Shown: positions 7,712 through 14,886 of the stretch, in pieces
Position numbering within the stretch: position 1 is the first letter of the stretch
Layout of the letters: every line of letters begins with the position of its first letter
Origin: SVQP01 sp045594445
GTDB taxonomy: Bacteria; Bacillota; Clostridia; Oscillospirales; CAG-272
NCBI GenBank assembly: GCA_045594445.1
Contig: JAZNYL010000118.1
Coordinates: 1-26,102 of the forward strand
Reading direction: 5' to 3'
Length of the DNA stretch: 26,102 nucleotides
Position numbers and translations under genes: made by a program
The notes under the pieces: generated by a model
Told to the model about the DNA's origin: nothing
Database searches by the model: none
Seen by the model: only the letters and a program-made list of their open reading frames with translations

Positions 7712-10700
7712 TTATTCGTACAGCTTACCCATCTTTTCAAGTCTTTCGAACTTAGCTGCTGCAGCCTTTTCAGCCTTGTCAAACAGCATTGCAGCTCTTT
7801 CGGGGTTAGCCTGCGCCAGACGAGCGTAACGAACCTCGGACTTGATGAAGTCAACGTAGCTTGCAGTGGGAGCCTTGCAGTCGATGCTCAGCTTGTTAGA
7901 CTCGAGAGTGGGGTTGTAGCGGAAGGTCTGCCAGTAGCCTGCCTCAACAGCCTTCTTCATCTCGAGCTGGCAGTTCTGCATGCCGCCCTTGACACCGTGC
8001 ATCTCACAAGGAGCGTAACCGATGATGAGCGAAGGACCGTTGTAAGCCTCAGCCTCAGTCAGAGCCTTGAGCAGCTGGTTCATATCATAGCCCATGGAAA
8101 CCTGTGCTACGTATACGTAACCGTAGGACATAGCGATCTCTGCAAGATTCTTCTTGCCGATTGCCTTACCTGCAGCTGCGAACTGAGCTACCTGACCGAT
8201 GTTGGAAGCCTTGGATGCCTGTCCGCCGGTGTTGGAGTAAACCTCGGTATCGAATACGAATACGTTGACGTTTTCGCCGGAAGCCAGAACGTGGTCCAGA
8301 CCGCCAAAGCCGATATCGTATGCCCAACCGTCACCACCGAAGATCCATACGGACTTCTTGTTCAGGTAATCCTTTTCAGCCAGAACGTCTGCAGCGATGG
8401 GGCAACCTGCCTCTGCTGCCTTTTCCAGCTCTGCGATCAGAGCGGTGGTAGCTTCAGCGTTCTTTGCGCCGTCATCCTTGGTTGCAAGGTAAGCGTCAGC
8501 TGCTGCCTTGAACTCTGCGGATGCCTTTTCGGAAGCAGCCATTTCCTCAACCTTAGCGATCAGCTTCTCGCGGATTGCCTTCTGACCAAGAGCCATACCG
8601 AGACCGTGCTCAGCGTTGTCCTCAAACAGGGAGTTTGCCCATGCCGGACCCTTCTTGGTTGCATTGTTTACGGTGTAAGGAGTAGCGGGTGCACTACCGC
8701 CCCAAATGGAGGAACAGCCGGTAGCGTTGGAGATATACATTCTCTCACCGAACAGCTGAGTGATCAGCTTCGCGTAAGAGGTTTCTGCACAACCTGCGCA
8801 AGAGCCGGAGAACTCAAGCAGGGGCTGCTTGAACTGGGAGCCCTTAACGGTGTTGTTGATCAGCTCGGGCTTCTCGGTTACGTTCTTCACTGCGTAATCG
8901 AATGCAGCCTGCTGAGCGGACTGAGTGTGCTGAGGAGCCATCCAGATAGCCAGATCCTTCTTGGAGGGCTTGGTGCCTGCAGCAGCGGCCTTCTTTTCAG
9001 CCATTGCGTTGATGGGACAAGCCTTTACGCAAAGAGTACAACCCATGCAGTCCAGAGGAGAGACGCCAATGGAGAACTTGTAGTTGGTCTTTACAACGGG
9101 CTTGGGAGCAAACTTGGTGGACTTGGGAGCGCCTGCAGCCTCTTCCTCGGTCATAGCGAAGGGACGGATTGCAGCGTGAGGACATACGAACGAGCAGTTG
9201 TTACACTGAGCGCACTTGTCAGCGTTCCATTCGGGAACCATAACGGCAACGCCGCGCTTTTCAGCAGCAGCTGCGCCCTGAGGCATGGTACCGTCAACGT
9301 ACTTCTCGAATGCGGAAACGGGCAGCTTGTCGCCTTCCATTGCGCCAACGGGCTCAACGATGTTGTTGACAAACTCGTCCAGCTCTGCGCGGTCAGACTT
9401 GAACGCGGGCTTCTTGGGATCCTTGCGGCACTTAGCCCATGCCTCGGGAACGTCAACCTTGACGAATGCATCTGCGCCTGCGTCGATAGCGGCATAGTTG
9501 AGGTCAACCATAGCCTGGCCCTTCTTGATGTAGGACTTGTAAGCCATCTTCTTCATGTACTCAACAGCCTCTGCTGCGGGCAGAATGTTAGCCAGAGCGA
9601 AGAATGCGGACTGCAGAACGGTGTTCTTAACCTTTGCGTTACCGATGCGGTTGGTTGCAAGGTCGGTTGCGTTGATGACGTAGAAGTTGATATTGTTGTT
9701 AGCAATATATTCCTTAACCTTTGCAGGCAGGTTCTTGGACAGAGCCTCGATGGTGCTCCACTCGCAGTCAAGCAGGAAGGTACCCCCGGGCTTTACGTCG
9801 GAAACCATGTCATACTTCTTCAGGTATGCCTGGTTGTGGCAAGCAACGAAGTCAGCCTTGTTGATGTAGTAAGGAGACTTGATGGGGGTGTCACCGAAGC
9901 GCAGGTGCGAGATGGTGATACCGCCGGTCTTCTTGGAGTCATACTGGAAGTATGCCTGAATATACTTGTCGGTGTGGTCACCGATGATCTTAATGGAGTT
10001 CTTGTTAGCACCAACGGTACCGTCGCCGCCAAGACCCCAGAACTTGCAGGAGATGGTGCCTGCGGGAGCGGTGTCGGGGCAAACCTTCTCGGGCAGAGAG
10101 GAACCGGTTACGTCATCAACGATACCAATGGTAAAGTTGTTCTTGGGAGCTCTCTTCTTGAGGTTCTCGTATACTGCGAAAATGGAGGAAGGAGGCGTAT
10201 CCTTGGAGCCAAGGCCGTATCTACCGCCAACGACAGTCTTCTTGATGCCTGCCTGTGCAAGAGCGGTCACAACGTCCAGGTACAGAGGCTCACCCAGAGA
10301 ACCGGGCTCCTTAGTTCTGTCAAGCACTGCGATCTTCTTAGCAGTTGCGGGGATGGCTTCAATCAGCTTGTCAGCGCGGAAGGGTCTGTAAAGTCTGACC
10401 TTAACAAGACCGACCTTTTCGCCGTTAGCGTTCATGTAGTCGATGACTTCTTCAGCAACGTCGCAGATAGAGCCCATAGCGATGATAACTCTTTCAGCAT
10501 CCTCTGCACCGTAGTAGTTGAACAGCTTGTAGTTGGTACCGATCTTAGCGTTGATCTTGTCCATGTACTCCTCAACGATTGCGGGAAGAGCATCGTAGTA
10601 CTTGTTGCAAGCCTCTCTGTGCTGGAAGAAGATGTCGCCGTTTTCAGCGGAGCCGCGGAGAACGGGATGTTCGGGGTTGAGGGAGCGAGCGCGGAAAGCC

Positions 10701-11308
10701 TTAACAGCGTCCATATCGGTCAGCTCAGCCAGATCCTCGTAGTCCCAAGCCTCGATCTTCTGGATCTCGTGGGAGGTACGGAAACCGTCGAAGAAGCTGA
10801 TGAAAGGAACGCGGCCCTTAATGGTAGCGAGGTGAGCTACTGCACCGAGGTCCATGATTTCCTGGGGGTTGGTCTCAGCCAGCATAGCGAAACCGGTCTG
10901 ACGGCAAGCATAGACGTCGGAGTGGTCGCCGAAGATGTTCAGAGCGTGAGATGCAACGGTACGAGCGGAAACGTGGAACACGCAAGGAAGCAGCTCGCCT
11001 GCGATCTTATACATATTGGGGATCATCAGAAGCAGACCCTGGGAAGCGGTGTAGGTGGTAGTCAGCGCACCTGCAGCCAGAGAGCCGTGCACAGTACCTG
11101 CTGCGCCTGCCTCGGATTCCATTTCGGTTACCTTAACAGTAGTGCCGAAAATGTTCTTCAGACCCTGAGCTGCCCACTGGTCGGTGTAGTCAGCCATGGG
11201 GCTGGAAGGGGTGATGGGGTAAATACCAGCTACTTCGGTGAACGCGTAAGACACGTGCGCAGCAGCCTGGTTGCCGTCCATAGAAAGCTTTTTTCTCGGG
11301 ATAGCCAT
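7712..11308 (-). CDS. nifJ: Pyruvate:ferredoxin (flavodoxin) oxidoreductase, single-chain
   Basis: A 1198-residue enzyme that converts pyruvate, CoA and oxidised ferredoxin to acetyl-CoA, CO2 and reduced ferredoxin in the cytoplasm; this is the central pyruvate step of anaerobic fermentation. The length matches the homodimeric family. The N-terminal substrate domain opens with MDGNQAAAHVSYAFTEV and YPITPSSPM. Two ferredoxin-like 4Fe-4S motifs follow, CAQCNNCSFVCP (about 697-708) and CMGCTLCVKACP (about 750-762). The C-terminal thiamine diphosphate domain has CAGCAETSY (about 835), GDGWAYDIGFGGLDHVL (about 991) and EVYSNTGGQASK (about 1020). The start ATG has AGGAGG upstream and a 5' leader of about 85 nt. 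It appears monocistronic, with its own promoter and terminator. The very even codon use suggests high expression. Confidence 0.97.
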   Translation of the reverse strand: MAIPRKKLSMDGNQAAAHVSYAFTEVAGIYPITPSSPMADYTDQWAAQGLKNIFGTTVKVTEMESEAGAAGTVHGSLAAGALTTTYTASQGLLLMIPNMYKIAGELLPCVFHVSARTVASHALNIFGDHSDVYACRQTGFAMLAETNPQEIMDLGAVAHLATIKGRVPFISFFDGFRTSHEIQKIEAWDYEDLAELTDMDAVKAFRARSLNPEHPVLRGSAENGDIFFQHREACNKYYDALPAIVEEYMDKINAKIGTNYKLFNYYGAEDAERVIIAMGSICDVAEEVIDYMNANGEKVGLVKVRLYRPFRADKLIEAIPATAKKIAVLDRTKEPGSLGEPLYLDVVTALAQAGIKKTVVGGRYGLGSKDTPPSSIFAVYENLKKRAPKNNFTIGIVDDVTGSSLPEKVCPDTAPAGTISCKFWGLGGDGTVGANKNSIKIIGDHTDKYIQAYFQYDSKKTGGITISHLRFGDTPIKSPYYINKADFVACHNQAYLKKYDMVSDVKPGGTFLLDCEWSTIEALSKNLPAKVKEYIANNNINFYVINATDLATNRIGNAKVKNTVLQSAFFALANILPAAEAVEYMKKMAYKSYIKKGQAMVDLNYAAIDAGADAFVKVDVPEAWAKCRKDPKKPAFKSDRAELDEFVNNIVEPVGAMEGDKLPVSAFEKYVDGTMPQGAAAAEKRGVAVMVPEWNADKCAQCNNCSFVCPHAAIRPFAMTEEEAAGAPKSTKFAPKPVVKTNYKFSIGVSPLDCMGCTLCVKACPINAMAEKKAAAAGTKPSKKDLAIWMAPQHTQSAQQAAFDYAVKNVTEKPELINNTVKGSQFKQPLLEFSGSCAGCAETSYAKLITQLFGERMYISNATGCSSIWGGSAPATPYTVNNATKKGPAWANSLFEDNAEHGLGMALGQKAIREKLIAKVEEMAASEKASAEFKAAADAYLATKDDGAKNAEATTALIAELEKAAEAGCPIAADVLAEKDYLNKKSVWIFGGDGWAYDIGFGGLDHVLASGENVNVFVFDTEVYSNTGGQASKASNIGQVAQFAAAGKAIGKKNLAEIAMSYGYVYVAQVSMGYDMNQLLKALTEAEAYNGPSLIIGYAPCEMHGVKGGMQNCQLEMKKAVEAGYWQTFRYNPTLESNKLSIDCKAPTASYVDFIKSEVRYARLAQANPERAAMLFDKAEKAAAAKFERLEKMGKLYE

Positions 11309-11400
11309 TTTGTTTTTTCCTCCTGCATTTATAAAATTTTATTAAAAACGAAAAATGTGGAAAAAAATGCGTAAATGCTCCGCAAAATTTCTCACCTTAT

Positions 11401-11429
11401 ATAATAGCACAACTTTTGCAAAAAGTAAA
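11401..11429 (-). promoter_or_regulatory. Likely nifJ promoter
   Basis: On the minus strand TTTACT (11424-11429) and TATTAT (11401-11406) are spaced by 17 bp. This would give a leader of roughly 85 nt before the nifJ ATG at 11308. Matches are partial, so this is the best candidate, not a certain one. The stretch 11430-11558 upstream shows nothing else I can support. Confidence 0.5.
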
Positions 11430-11558
11430 GAGGATTTGAGAACTTTTATGTTGGAAAAAGTGTTGAAATCTGCGTTTTTTGCAATTTCGCAACAACTTTC
11501 GCGTGATTTCGGGCATTTGGGGCGAATAAAATGCACCTTCACCGCTAATCCGCAACCG

Positions 11559-11745
11559 CCACCACACGGACCACCCCTTGCGAAAGTTTTTGATCGACCT
11601 TTTTTCAAAAAGGTCGCGGGTCGAGGGCGGAGCCCTTGTCGCGCCCGCAGGCGCGAGATCACTCGGCGTTTCTTTTTTGCTAAGCTTTTTTCTTTGCGCC
11701 AGCGGTGTCAAAGAAAAAAGCGAGTGAAGAGTCAGGATGGGTAAC
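11559..11745 (+). repeat. Structured intergenic repeat, divergent copy R2
   Basis: It opens with CCACCACACGGACC and GCGAAAGTTTTTG. Stem-loop 1 is GACCTTTTTT with AAAAAGGTC near 11595-11614, the same stem variant as in R3. Stem-loop 2 is weak and the sequence then departs from the family. In the position of stem-loop 3 there is an unrelated but perfect 13-bp stem, GCTTTTTTCTTTG (11684-11696) with CAAAGAAAAAAGC (11709-11721), inside an outer CACTCG/CGAGTG pairing. The structure is kept while the sequence is replaced. Confidence 0.7.
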
Positions 11746-11790
11746 ATTGAGCAAACCCTCTCCGTTCTTTTTGAGCAATGAGCTGCAAAA
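11746..11790 (-). repeat. Truncated end of a second repeat copy, opposite orientation
   Basis: The segment CTCCGTTCTTTTTGAGCAA followed by GAGCTGCAAAAAAG matches the outer arm and loop of stem-loop 3 in R4 and R6, read on the minus strand. The rest of that copy is missing. Its A-run provides the T-run of the terminator for the AbrB gene, so the fragment has been built into that gene's 3' end. Confidence 0.55.
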
Positions 11791-11813
11791 AAGGGAGACC
11801 TCTCAATCTCCCT
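11785..11813 (-). terminator. Intrinsic terminator of the AbrB-type gene
   Basis: Read on the minus strand, AGGGAGA (from 11807-11813) pairs with TCTCCCT (from 11792-11798) around an 8-nt loop and is followed by TTTTT. The 5' arm overlaps the last codons of the gene that stops at 11803. Confidence 0.75.
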
Positions 11814-11976
11814 CTTCCCTTTTGACCAATTTATATTCCGGACTTTTGATCAGCACGCCCTGTTCCGTGGCAACGATCTCGACCTTATTATCCAAGGCAT
11901 ATCGCTCACGCAGATCTTTCGGAATGACCAATCTGCCCAGCTTATCAAACTCCTTAATGATCCCAATATTCGCCAT
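11803..11976 (-). CDS. AbrB/SpoVT-type swapped-hairpin transcription regulator
   Basis: A 57-residue protein, MANIGIIKEFDKLGRLVIP onward, matching the whole of the AbrB/MazE/SpoVT DNA-binding domain, in particular the core DKLGRLVIPKDLRERY and GVLIKSPE. Such proteins dimerise through interlocked hairpins and bind promoter DNA in transition-state or sporulation control. I start it at ATG 11976 with AGAGAGGTG just upstream; a longer frame to 12117 runs through the promoter and is rejected. The C-terminal multimerisation domain of full-length AbrB (about 94 residues in Bacillus) is absent. It is transcribed divergently from the XRE gene at 12118. A MazE-like antitoxin role is possible, but no toxin gene adjoins it. 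Confidence 0.85.
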   Translation of the reverse strand: MANIGIIKEFDKLGRLVIPKDLRERYALDNKVEIVATEQGVLIKSPEYKLVKREEGD

Positions 11977-12004
11977 ATCGCACCTCTCTAACCGTTCTGA
12001 ACCG

Positions 12005-12033
12005 ATTATAACACAATCTGCGCGCTTTGTCAA
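12005..12033 (-). promoter_or_regulatory. Consensus sigma-A promoter of the AbrB-type gene
   Basis: On the minus strand perfect TTGACA (12028-12033) and perfect TATAAT (12005-12010) are 17 bp apart, about 30 bp before the ATG at 11976. The -10 box lies inside the left copy of the inverted site at 12007-12017, so a bound repressor would block it. Confidence 0.85.
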
Positions 12034-12098
12034 CACTTTGCGCGTTGTCTTGATCACCCATTGTGTTATATTCTCTTGTATAATGATTTCAACACAAT
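12007..12098. promoter_or_regulatory. Inverted operator-like sites between divergent regulators
   Basis: TATAACACAAT (12007-12017) and its exact reverse complement ATTGTGTTATA (12060-12070) lie on either side of the midpoint. A third partial copy, AACACAAT (12091-12098), is inverted relative to the second. A TATAAT at 12079-12084 is a likely -10 for the XRE gene, with no good -35. The sites overlap both presumed promoters, suggesting that the XRE protein, the AbrB protein or both control this region and themselves. Which protein binds is not shown by sequence. Confidence 0.55.
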
Positions 12099-12117
12099 AA
12101 GCGTTGGAGGAGCACAC

Positions 12118-12414
12118 ATGATCAAGGGTTTACCGGAAAAATTACAAACACTGCGAATCGGATTCGGATATTCACAAAAGCAGGTCGCAGATATTCTCGG
12201 CGTCTCTCCTTCCATCATTTCAGGATACGAAACAGGCGAACGAACGCCAAGCACCGACGTGCTGCTTTCTCTTGCGCACCTTTACAAATGCAGCACGGAC
12301 TATCTTTTAGGCAGAGATAATCAATTTCACATTATGATTGATTGTCAAAATCTGACCGATGCACAAATTCAAGCTCTTCGTCAACTGATCGAAGCCTTTA
12401 CAAGAACACAATAA
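12118..12414 (+). CDS. XRE/Cro-C1 family helix-turn-helix regulator
   Basis: A 98-residue protein with a single N-terminal HTH_3 domain: LQTLRIGFGYSQKQVADILG, then VSPSIISGYETGERTPSTD and LAHLYKCSTDYLLGR, the standard five-helix Xre layout in residues 5-66. Residues 67-98 form a short helical tail, perhaps for dimerisation. The start is ATG 12118 with TTGGAGG eight bases before it; a longer frame to 12061 reads through promoter DNA. It ends in an intrinsic terminator. It is the first plus-strand gene after the strand switch and is divergent from the AbrB-type gene. The function is probably autoregulated repression. Small Xre genes of this kind often sit in mobile elements, but no other mobile gene is visible here. 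Confidence 0.9.
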   Translation: MIKGLPEKLQTLRIGFGYSQKQVADILGVSPSIISGYETGERTPSTDVLLSLAHLYKCSTDYLLGRDNQFHIMIDCQNLTDAQIQALRQLIEAFTRTQ

Positions 12415-12418
12415 GTGT

Positions 12419-12449
12419 AAGAGAATCCCTTGTTGGGGTTCTCTTTTTA
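12419..12449 (+). terminator. Intrinsic terminator of the XRE gene
   Basis: AGAGAATCCC and GGGGTTCTCT pair (with G-U pairs) around a short loop and are followed by TTTTTAT, directly after the stop codon at 12414. Confidence 0.85.
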
Positions 12450-12458
12450 TATCAGGCG

Positions 12459-12484
12459 TAGGGGCGATTCACGAATCGCCCGAA
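12459..12484. repeat. Short palindromic repeat, GTAGGGGCGA type
   Basis: GTAGGGGCGATTC is followed by a mirrored GAATCGCCC, a stem of about 7-8 bp. Its left half shares GTAGGGGCGA with the right arm of the inverted repeat at 184-296. No T-run follows. It is probably a small dispersed GC-rich hairpin of the kind common between genes in gut Clostridia. Confidence 0.5.
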
Positions 12485-12490
12485 GTAACC

Positions 12491-12650
12491 GTTGAGATGT
12501 TATGTGAGAAAACCGACTCCGTTCTTTTTGAGCAAAGAGGCCCAAAAAGAACCAAAAAGGCCGATATGCGGGGCTCTGCCCCAAGTCCCCGCGACCTTTT
12601 TGGAAAAAAGGTCGATCAAAAACTTTCATGAGAGGTTGTCCGTATGGTGA
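12491..12650 (-). repeat. Structured intergenic repeat, copy R3
   Basis: A full copy on the minus strand. Stem-loop 1 is the GACCTTTTT/AAAAAGGTC variant (12593-12613). Stem-loop 2 is GGGGC-ag-GCCCC type. Stem-loop 3 has a shortened stem GTTCTTTTT/AAAAAGAAC with loop GGGCCTCTTTGCTC. The leading box CACCATACGGACAACC closes it at 12650. It forms a direct pair with R4, about 105 bp away, and the two are nearly identical in stem-loop 3 and the leading box. Confidence 0.85.
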
Positions 12651-12679
12651 AGGCCGCCCTTTCTCCGCTGCAACTACCC

Positions 12680-12725
12680 AAGCCTTCCCCGCTGGGGAAG
12701 GTGGCGCGAAGCGACGGATGAGGTT
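12680..12725. repeat. GC-rich hairpin repeat of a second type, between R3 and R4
   Basis: CCTTCCCC (12683-12690) and GGGGAAGG (12694-12701) pair around GCT, followed by TGGCGCGAAGCGACGGATGA. From memory this closely resembles a GC-rich intergenic repeat common in gut Clostridia; I cannot search here. It lies in the spacer separating the two direct copies R3 and R4. Confidence 0.5.
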
Positions 12726-12754
12726 CTCCACGCGGACGCTCCTTCACGGGCGCG

Positions 12755-12912
12755 GTTGGGATATTATGTGAAAAAATCCTCTCCGTTCTTTTTGAGCAAA
12801 GAGGCCCAAAAAGAACCAAAAAGGCCGTTATGCGGGGCGCAGCCCCGCCCCCCCGGTCGCTTTTTGAAAAAAGCGACGCAAAAACTTTCATGAGAGGTTG
12901 TCCGTATGGTGG
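12755..12912 (-). repeat. Structured intergenic repeat, copy R4
   Basis: A full copy on the minus strand. Stem-loop 1 is GTCGCTTTTT/AAAAAGCGAC (12856-12877), the R1 variant. Stem-loop 2 is GCGGGGC/GCCCCGC. Stem-loop 3 is the short GTTCTTTTT/AAAAAGAAC form shared with R3. The leading box ends at 12912, only 11 bp before the -35 box of the mnmG promoter. Confidence 0.85.
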
Positions 12913-12923
12913 CGGTTGGCCTC

Positions 12924-12952
12924 TTGACTGTTTTTTTGTTCCGTGCTATAAT
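12924..12952 (+). promoter_or_regulatory. mnmG promoter with extended -10
   Basis: TTGACT (12924-12929) and TATAAT (12947-12952) are 17 bp apart, with TGC directly before the -10. The predicted start of transcription is about 35 bp before the mnmG ATG. It should drive mnmG and rsmG together. Confidence 0.85.
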
Positions 12953-12995
12953 TATCATGAAGTATTATGCATTCTTTTTTGTAAAGGATATTTTT

Positions 12996-14870
12996 ATGAA
13001 GCTTTCAACAAAAATTGCGGTCATCGGTGCAGGTCATGCCGGTGTTGAAGCCGCCCTTGCCTCTGCTCGCATGGGTGTCGACACCGTCCTCTTTACCCTC
13101 TCCCTCGATGCCGTTGCCAATATGCCCTGCAATCCGTCCATCGGAGGTACGGCCAAGGGCCATCTGGTTTACGAAATCGACGCCCTTGGCGGAGAAATGG
13201 GGCGCGCTGCCGACCGCGTCACTCTCCAATCCCGCACGCTCAATCTCGGCAAGGGTGCCGCCGTGTATTCCAAGCGCATTCAGGCCGATCGCCGCAAATA
13301 TCAGAATATTATGAAGCACACGCTGGAGCTGACGCCCAATTTGCGTCTCATTCAGGCCGAAATCGTGGAAATTCTGACTGATAACGCCCCCGAGCATCCG
13401 CAAATCACGGGTGTTCGCACGCATCTTGGTGAGATCTGGGATTGCTCTGCCGTCATTATCGCCACCGGCACGCACCTTGGCGGCCGCATTTTCGTAGGCG
13501 ACGTCAACTACGCTGCAGGCCCGGACGGCATGCTGCCCGCAAACGCTCTGACCGAGTCCTTGCTCTCTCTCGGCATTAAAATGATGCGTTTTAAAACCGG
13601 CACGCCCGCGCGCGTCAAGCGTTCCACCATTGACTTCTCTGTGCTTGAACTGCAGCCCGGTGAGGAAAATCCGCTTCCGTACAGCCAGGACAATATAGAA
13701 CATTCGTTCTATTCTATGCAGCAGACACCTTGCCATATCGTCTATACAAACGAGAAAACCCACAACGTCATTCTCTCCAATATCAAGCGTTCCGCGCTCT
13801 ATTCAGGTCAGATTCACGGTACAGGCCCGCGTTATTGCCCCTCGATTGAGGACAAGCTCGTCCGTTTTGCCGACAAACCGCGACATCAGCTTTTCGTAGA
13901 GCCTATGGGTGAGGATAACGAGGAAATGTATATTCAAGGCTTTTCCACCTCTTTGCCACCCGACGTGCAATATGAAATGCTGCGCACGCTGGACGGCTTT
14001 GAAAATGCCGAGATTATGCGCTACGCCTACGCCATCGAATACGACTGCGCAGACCCCTTACAAATGCTGCCCACGCTGGAATTCAAGCAAATCGGCGGTC
14101 TCTTTGGCGCAGGACAGTTCAACGGCACGTCCGGCTACGAGGAGGCTGCTGCGCAAGGTCTTGTAGCGGGCATCAACGCCGCACGTCGCGTCAAGGGACT
14201 TGACGGTATGATCCTGTCGCGTTCCGAGAGCTATATCGGCACGCTGATCGATGATCTGGTCACCAAGGGTACGCACGAGCCCTACCGCATGATGACCTCG
14301 CGCTCTGAATACCGTCTCTTGCTCCGCCAGGACAACGCCGACGCGCGATTGACGCCCATCGGCTATCAAAACGGTCTGATCTCCGAGCAGAGATATCAAA
14401 GCTTCCTTGAAAAGCAGGAATTGATCAAAAACGAGAAGGATCGCTTGGAAAACACTCACATTTCCATGCAAAAGGCCAATGATTTTCTCGCTTCCTTCGC
14501 TTTGCCGCCCATCAAATCCGGCTGCTCGCTGGCAGATCTTTTGCGCCGTCCCGAGCTGACCTACGCCGATCTTGCTCCCGTGGACGCTTCTCGCTCACCT
14601 CTGGCACGCCGTGTTTTGGAAACAGTGGAAATTGATATCAAATACGAGGGATATATCAAGCGCGCCTTTGCCGAAGCGCAAAGACAGCAAAAGCTGGAGG
14701 ACAAGCATCTTTCGCCCGATACCGACTATACGGCAATCCGAGGCTTGCGCCTTGAAGCCGCGCAAAAGCTCAACGCCATCAAGCCCCTGACCATCGGACA
14801 GGCTTCCCGCATCAGCGGCGTCAATCCCGCCGATATTTCGGTGCTTTTGATCTGGCTTGGGATCAAATAA
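12996..14870 (+). CDS. mnmG: tRNA uridine-5-carboxymethylaminomethyl modification enzyme MnmG (GidA)
   Basis: A 624-residue FAD protein, the usual length. With MnmE it installs the carboxymethylaminomethyl group on U34 of certain tRNAs, using FAD, NADH and methylenetetrahydrofolate. The N-terminal FAD fold has VIGAGHAGVEAALASARMG (about 7-25). The family blocks NMPCNPSIGGTAKGHLVYEI, IATGTHLGG and PRYCPSIEDKLVRF with its conserved Cys are all present. The C-terminal MnmE- and tRNA-binding helical domain includes YEGYIKRAFAEAQ, LRLEAAQKL and GQASRISGVNPADISVLLIW. I start it at ATG 12996 with AAAGGA upstream; an upstream frame to 12906 would begin inside repeat R4. It is followed after 16 bp by rsmG, the classical pair beside the Firmicutes origin. 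The usual upstream neighbour mnmE is absent. Confidence 0.97.
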   Translation: MKLSTKIAVIGAGHAGVEAALASARMGVDTVLFTLSLDAVANMPCNPSIGGTAKGHLVYEIDALGGEMGRAADRVTLQSRTLNLGKGAAVYSKRIQADRRKYQNIMKHTLELTPNLRLIQAEIVEILTDNAPEHPQITGVRTHLGEIWDCSAVIIATGTHLGGRIFVGDVNYAAGPDGMLPANALTESLLSLGIKMMRFKTGTPARVKRSTIDFSVLELQPGEENPLPYSQDNIEHSFYSMQQTPCHIVYTNEKTHNVILSNIKRSALYSGQIHGTGPRYCPSIEDKLVRFADKPRHQLFVEPMGEDNEEMYIQGFSTSLPPDVQYEMLRTLDGFENAEIMRYAYAIEYDCADPLQMLPTLEFKQIGGLFGAGQFNGTSGYEEAAAQGLVAGINAARRVKGLDGMILSRSESYIGTLIDDLVTKGTHEPYRMMTSRSEYRLLLRQDNADARLTPIGYQNGLISEQRYQSFLEKQELIKNEKDRLENTHISMQKANDFLASFALPPIKSGCSLADLLRRPELTYADLAPVDASRSPLARRVLETVEIDIKYEGYIKRAFAEAQRQQKLEDKHLSPDTDYTAIRGLRLEAAQKLNAIKPLTIGQASRISGVNPADISVLLIWLGIK

Positions 14871-14886
14871 GGAGGATTTTTGAAAT

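Noticed and set aside
7634..11374. A 1246-codon open frame on the strand opposite nifJ
   Set aside because: It mirrors the nifJ gene codon for codon. The minus-strand product has every PFOR motif, a ribosome binding site and a terminator, while the antisense product is Leu/Val/Cys-rich low-complexity sequence. Strong codon bias explains the absence of stops.
11803..12414. AbrB and XRE genes as a toxin-antitoxin module
   Set aside because: Both are regulators, are divergent rather than in one operon, and no toxin-like gene adjoins either.
12491..12912. R3/R4 direct repeats as a CRISPR array
   Set aside because: Only two units of about 155 bp with a single spacer of about 105 bp, strong internal hairpins and no cas genes; copies elsewhere are in both orientations.
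12616..12958. Short minus-strand frames with peptides like ATIRTTSHESFCVAFFKK
   Set aside because: These are translations of the leading box and stem 1 of the repeat copies. The frame is not kept between copies and no start signal is present.
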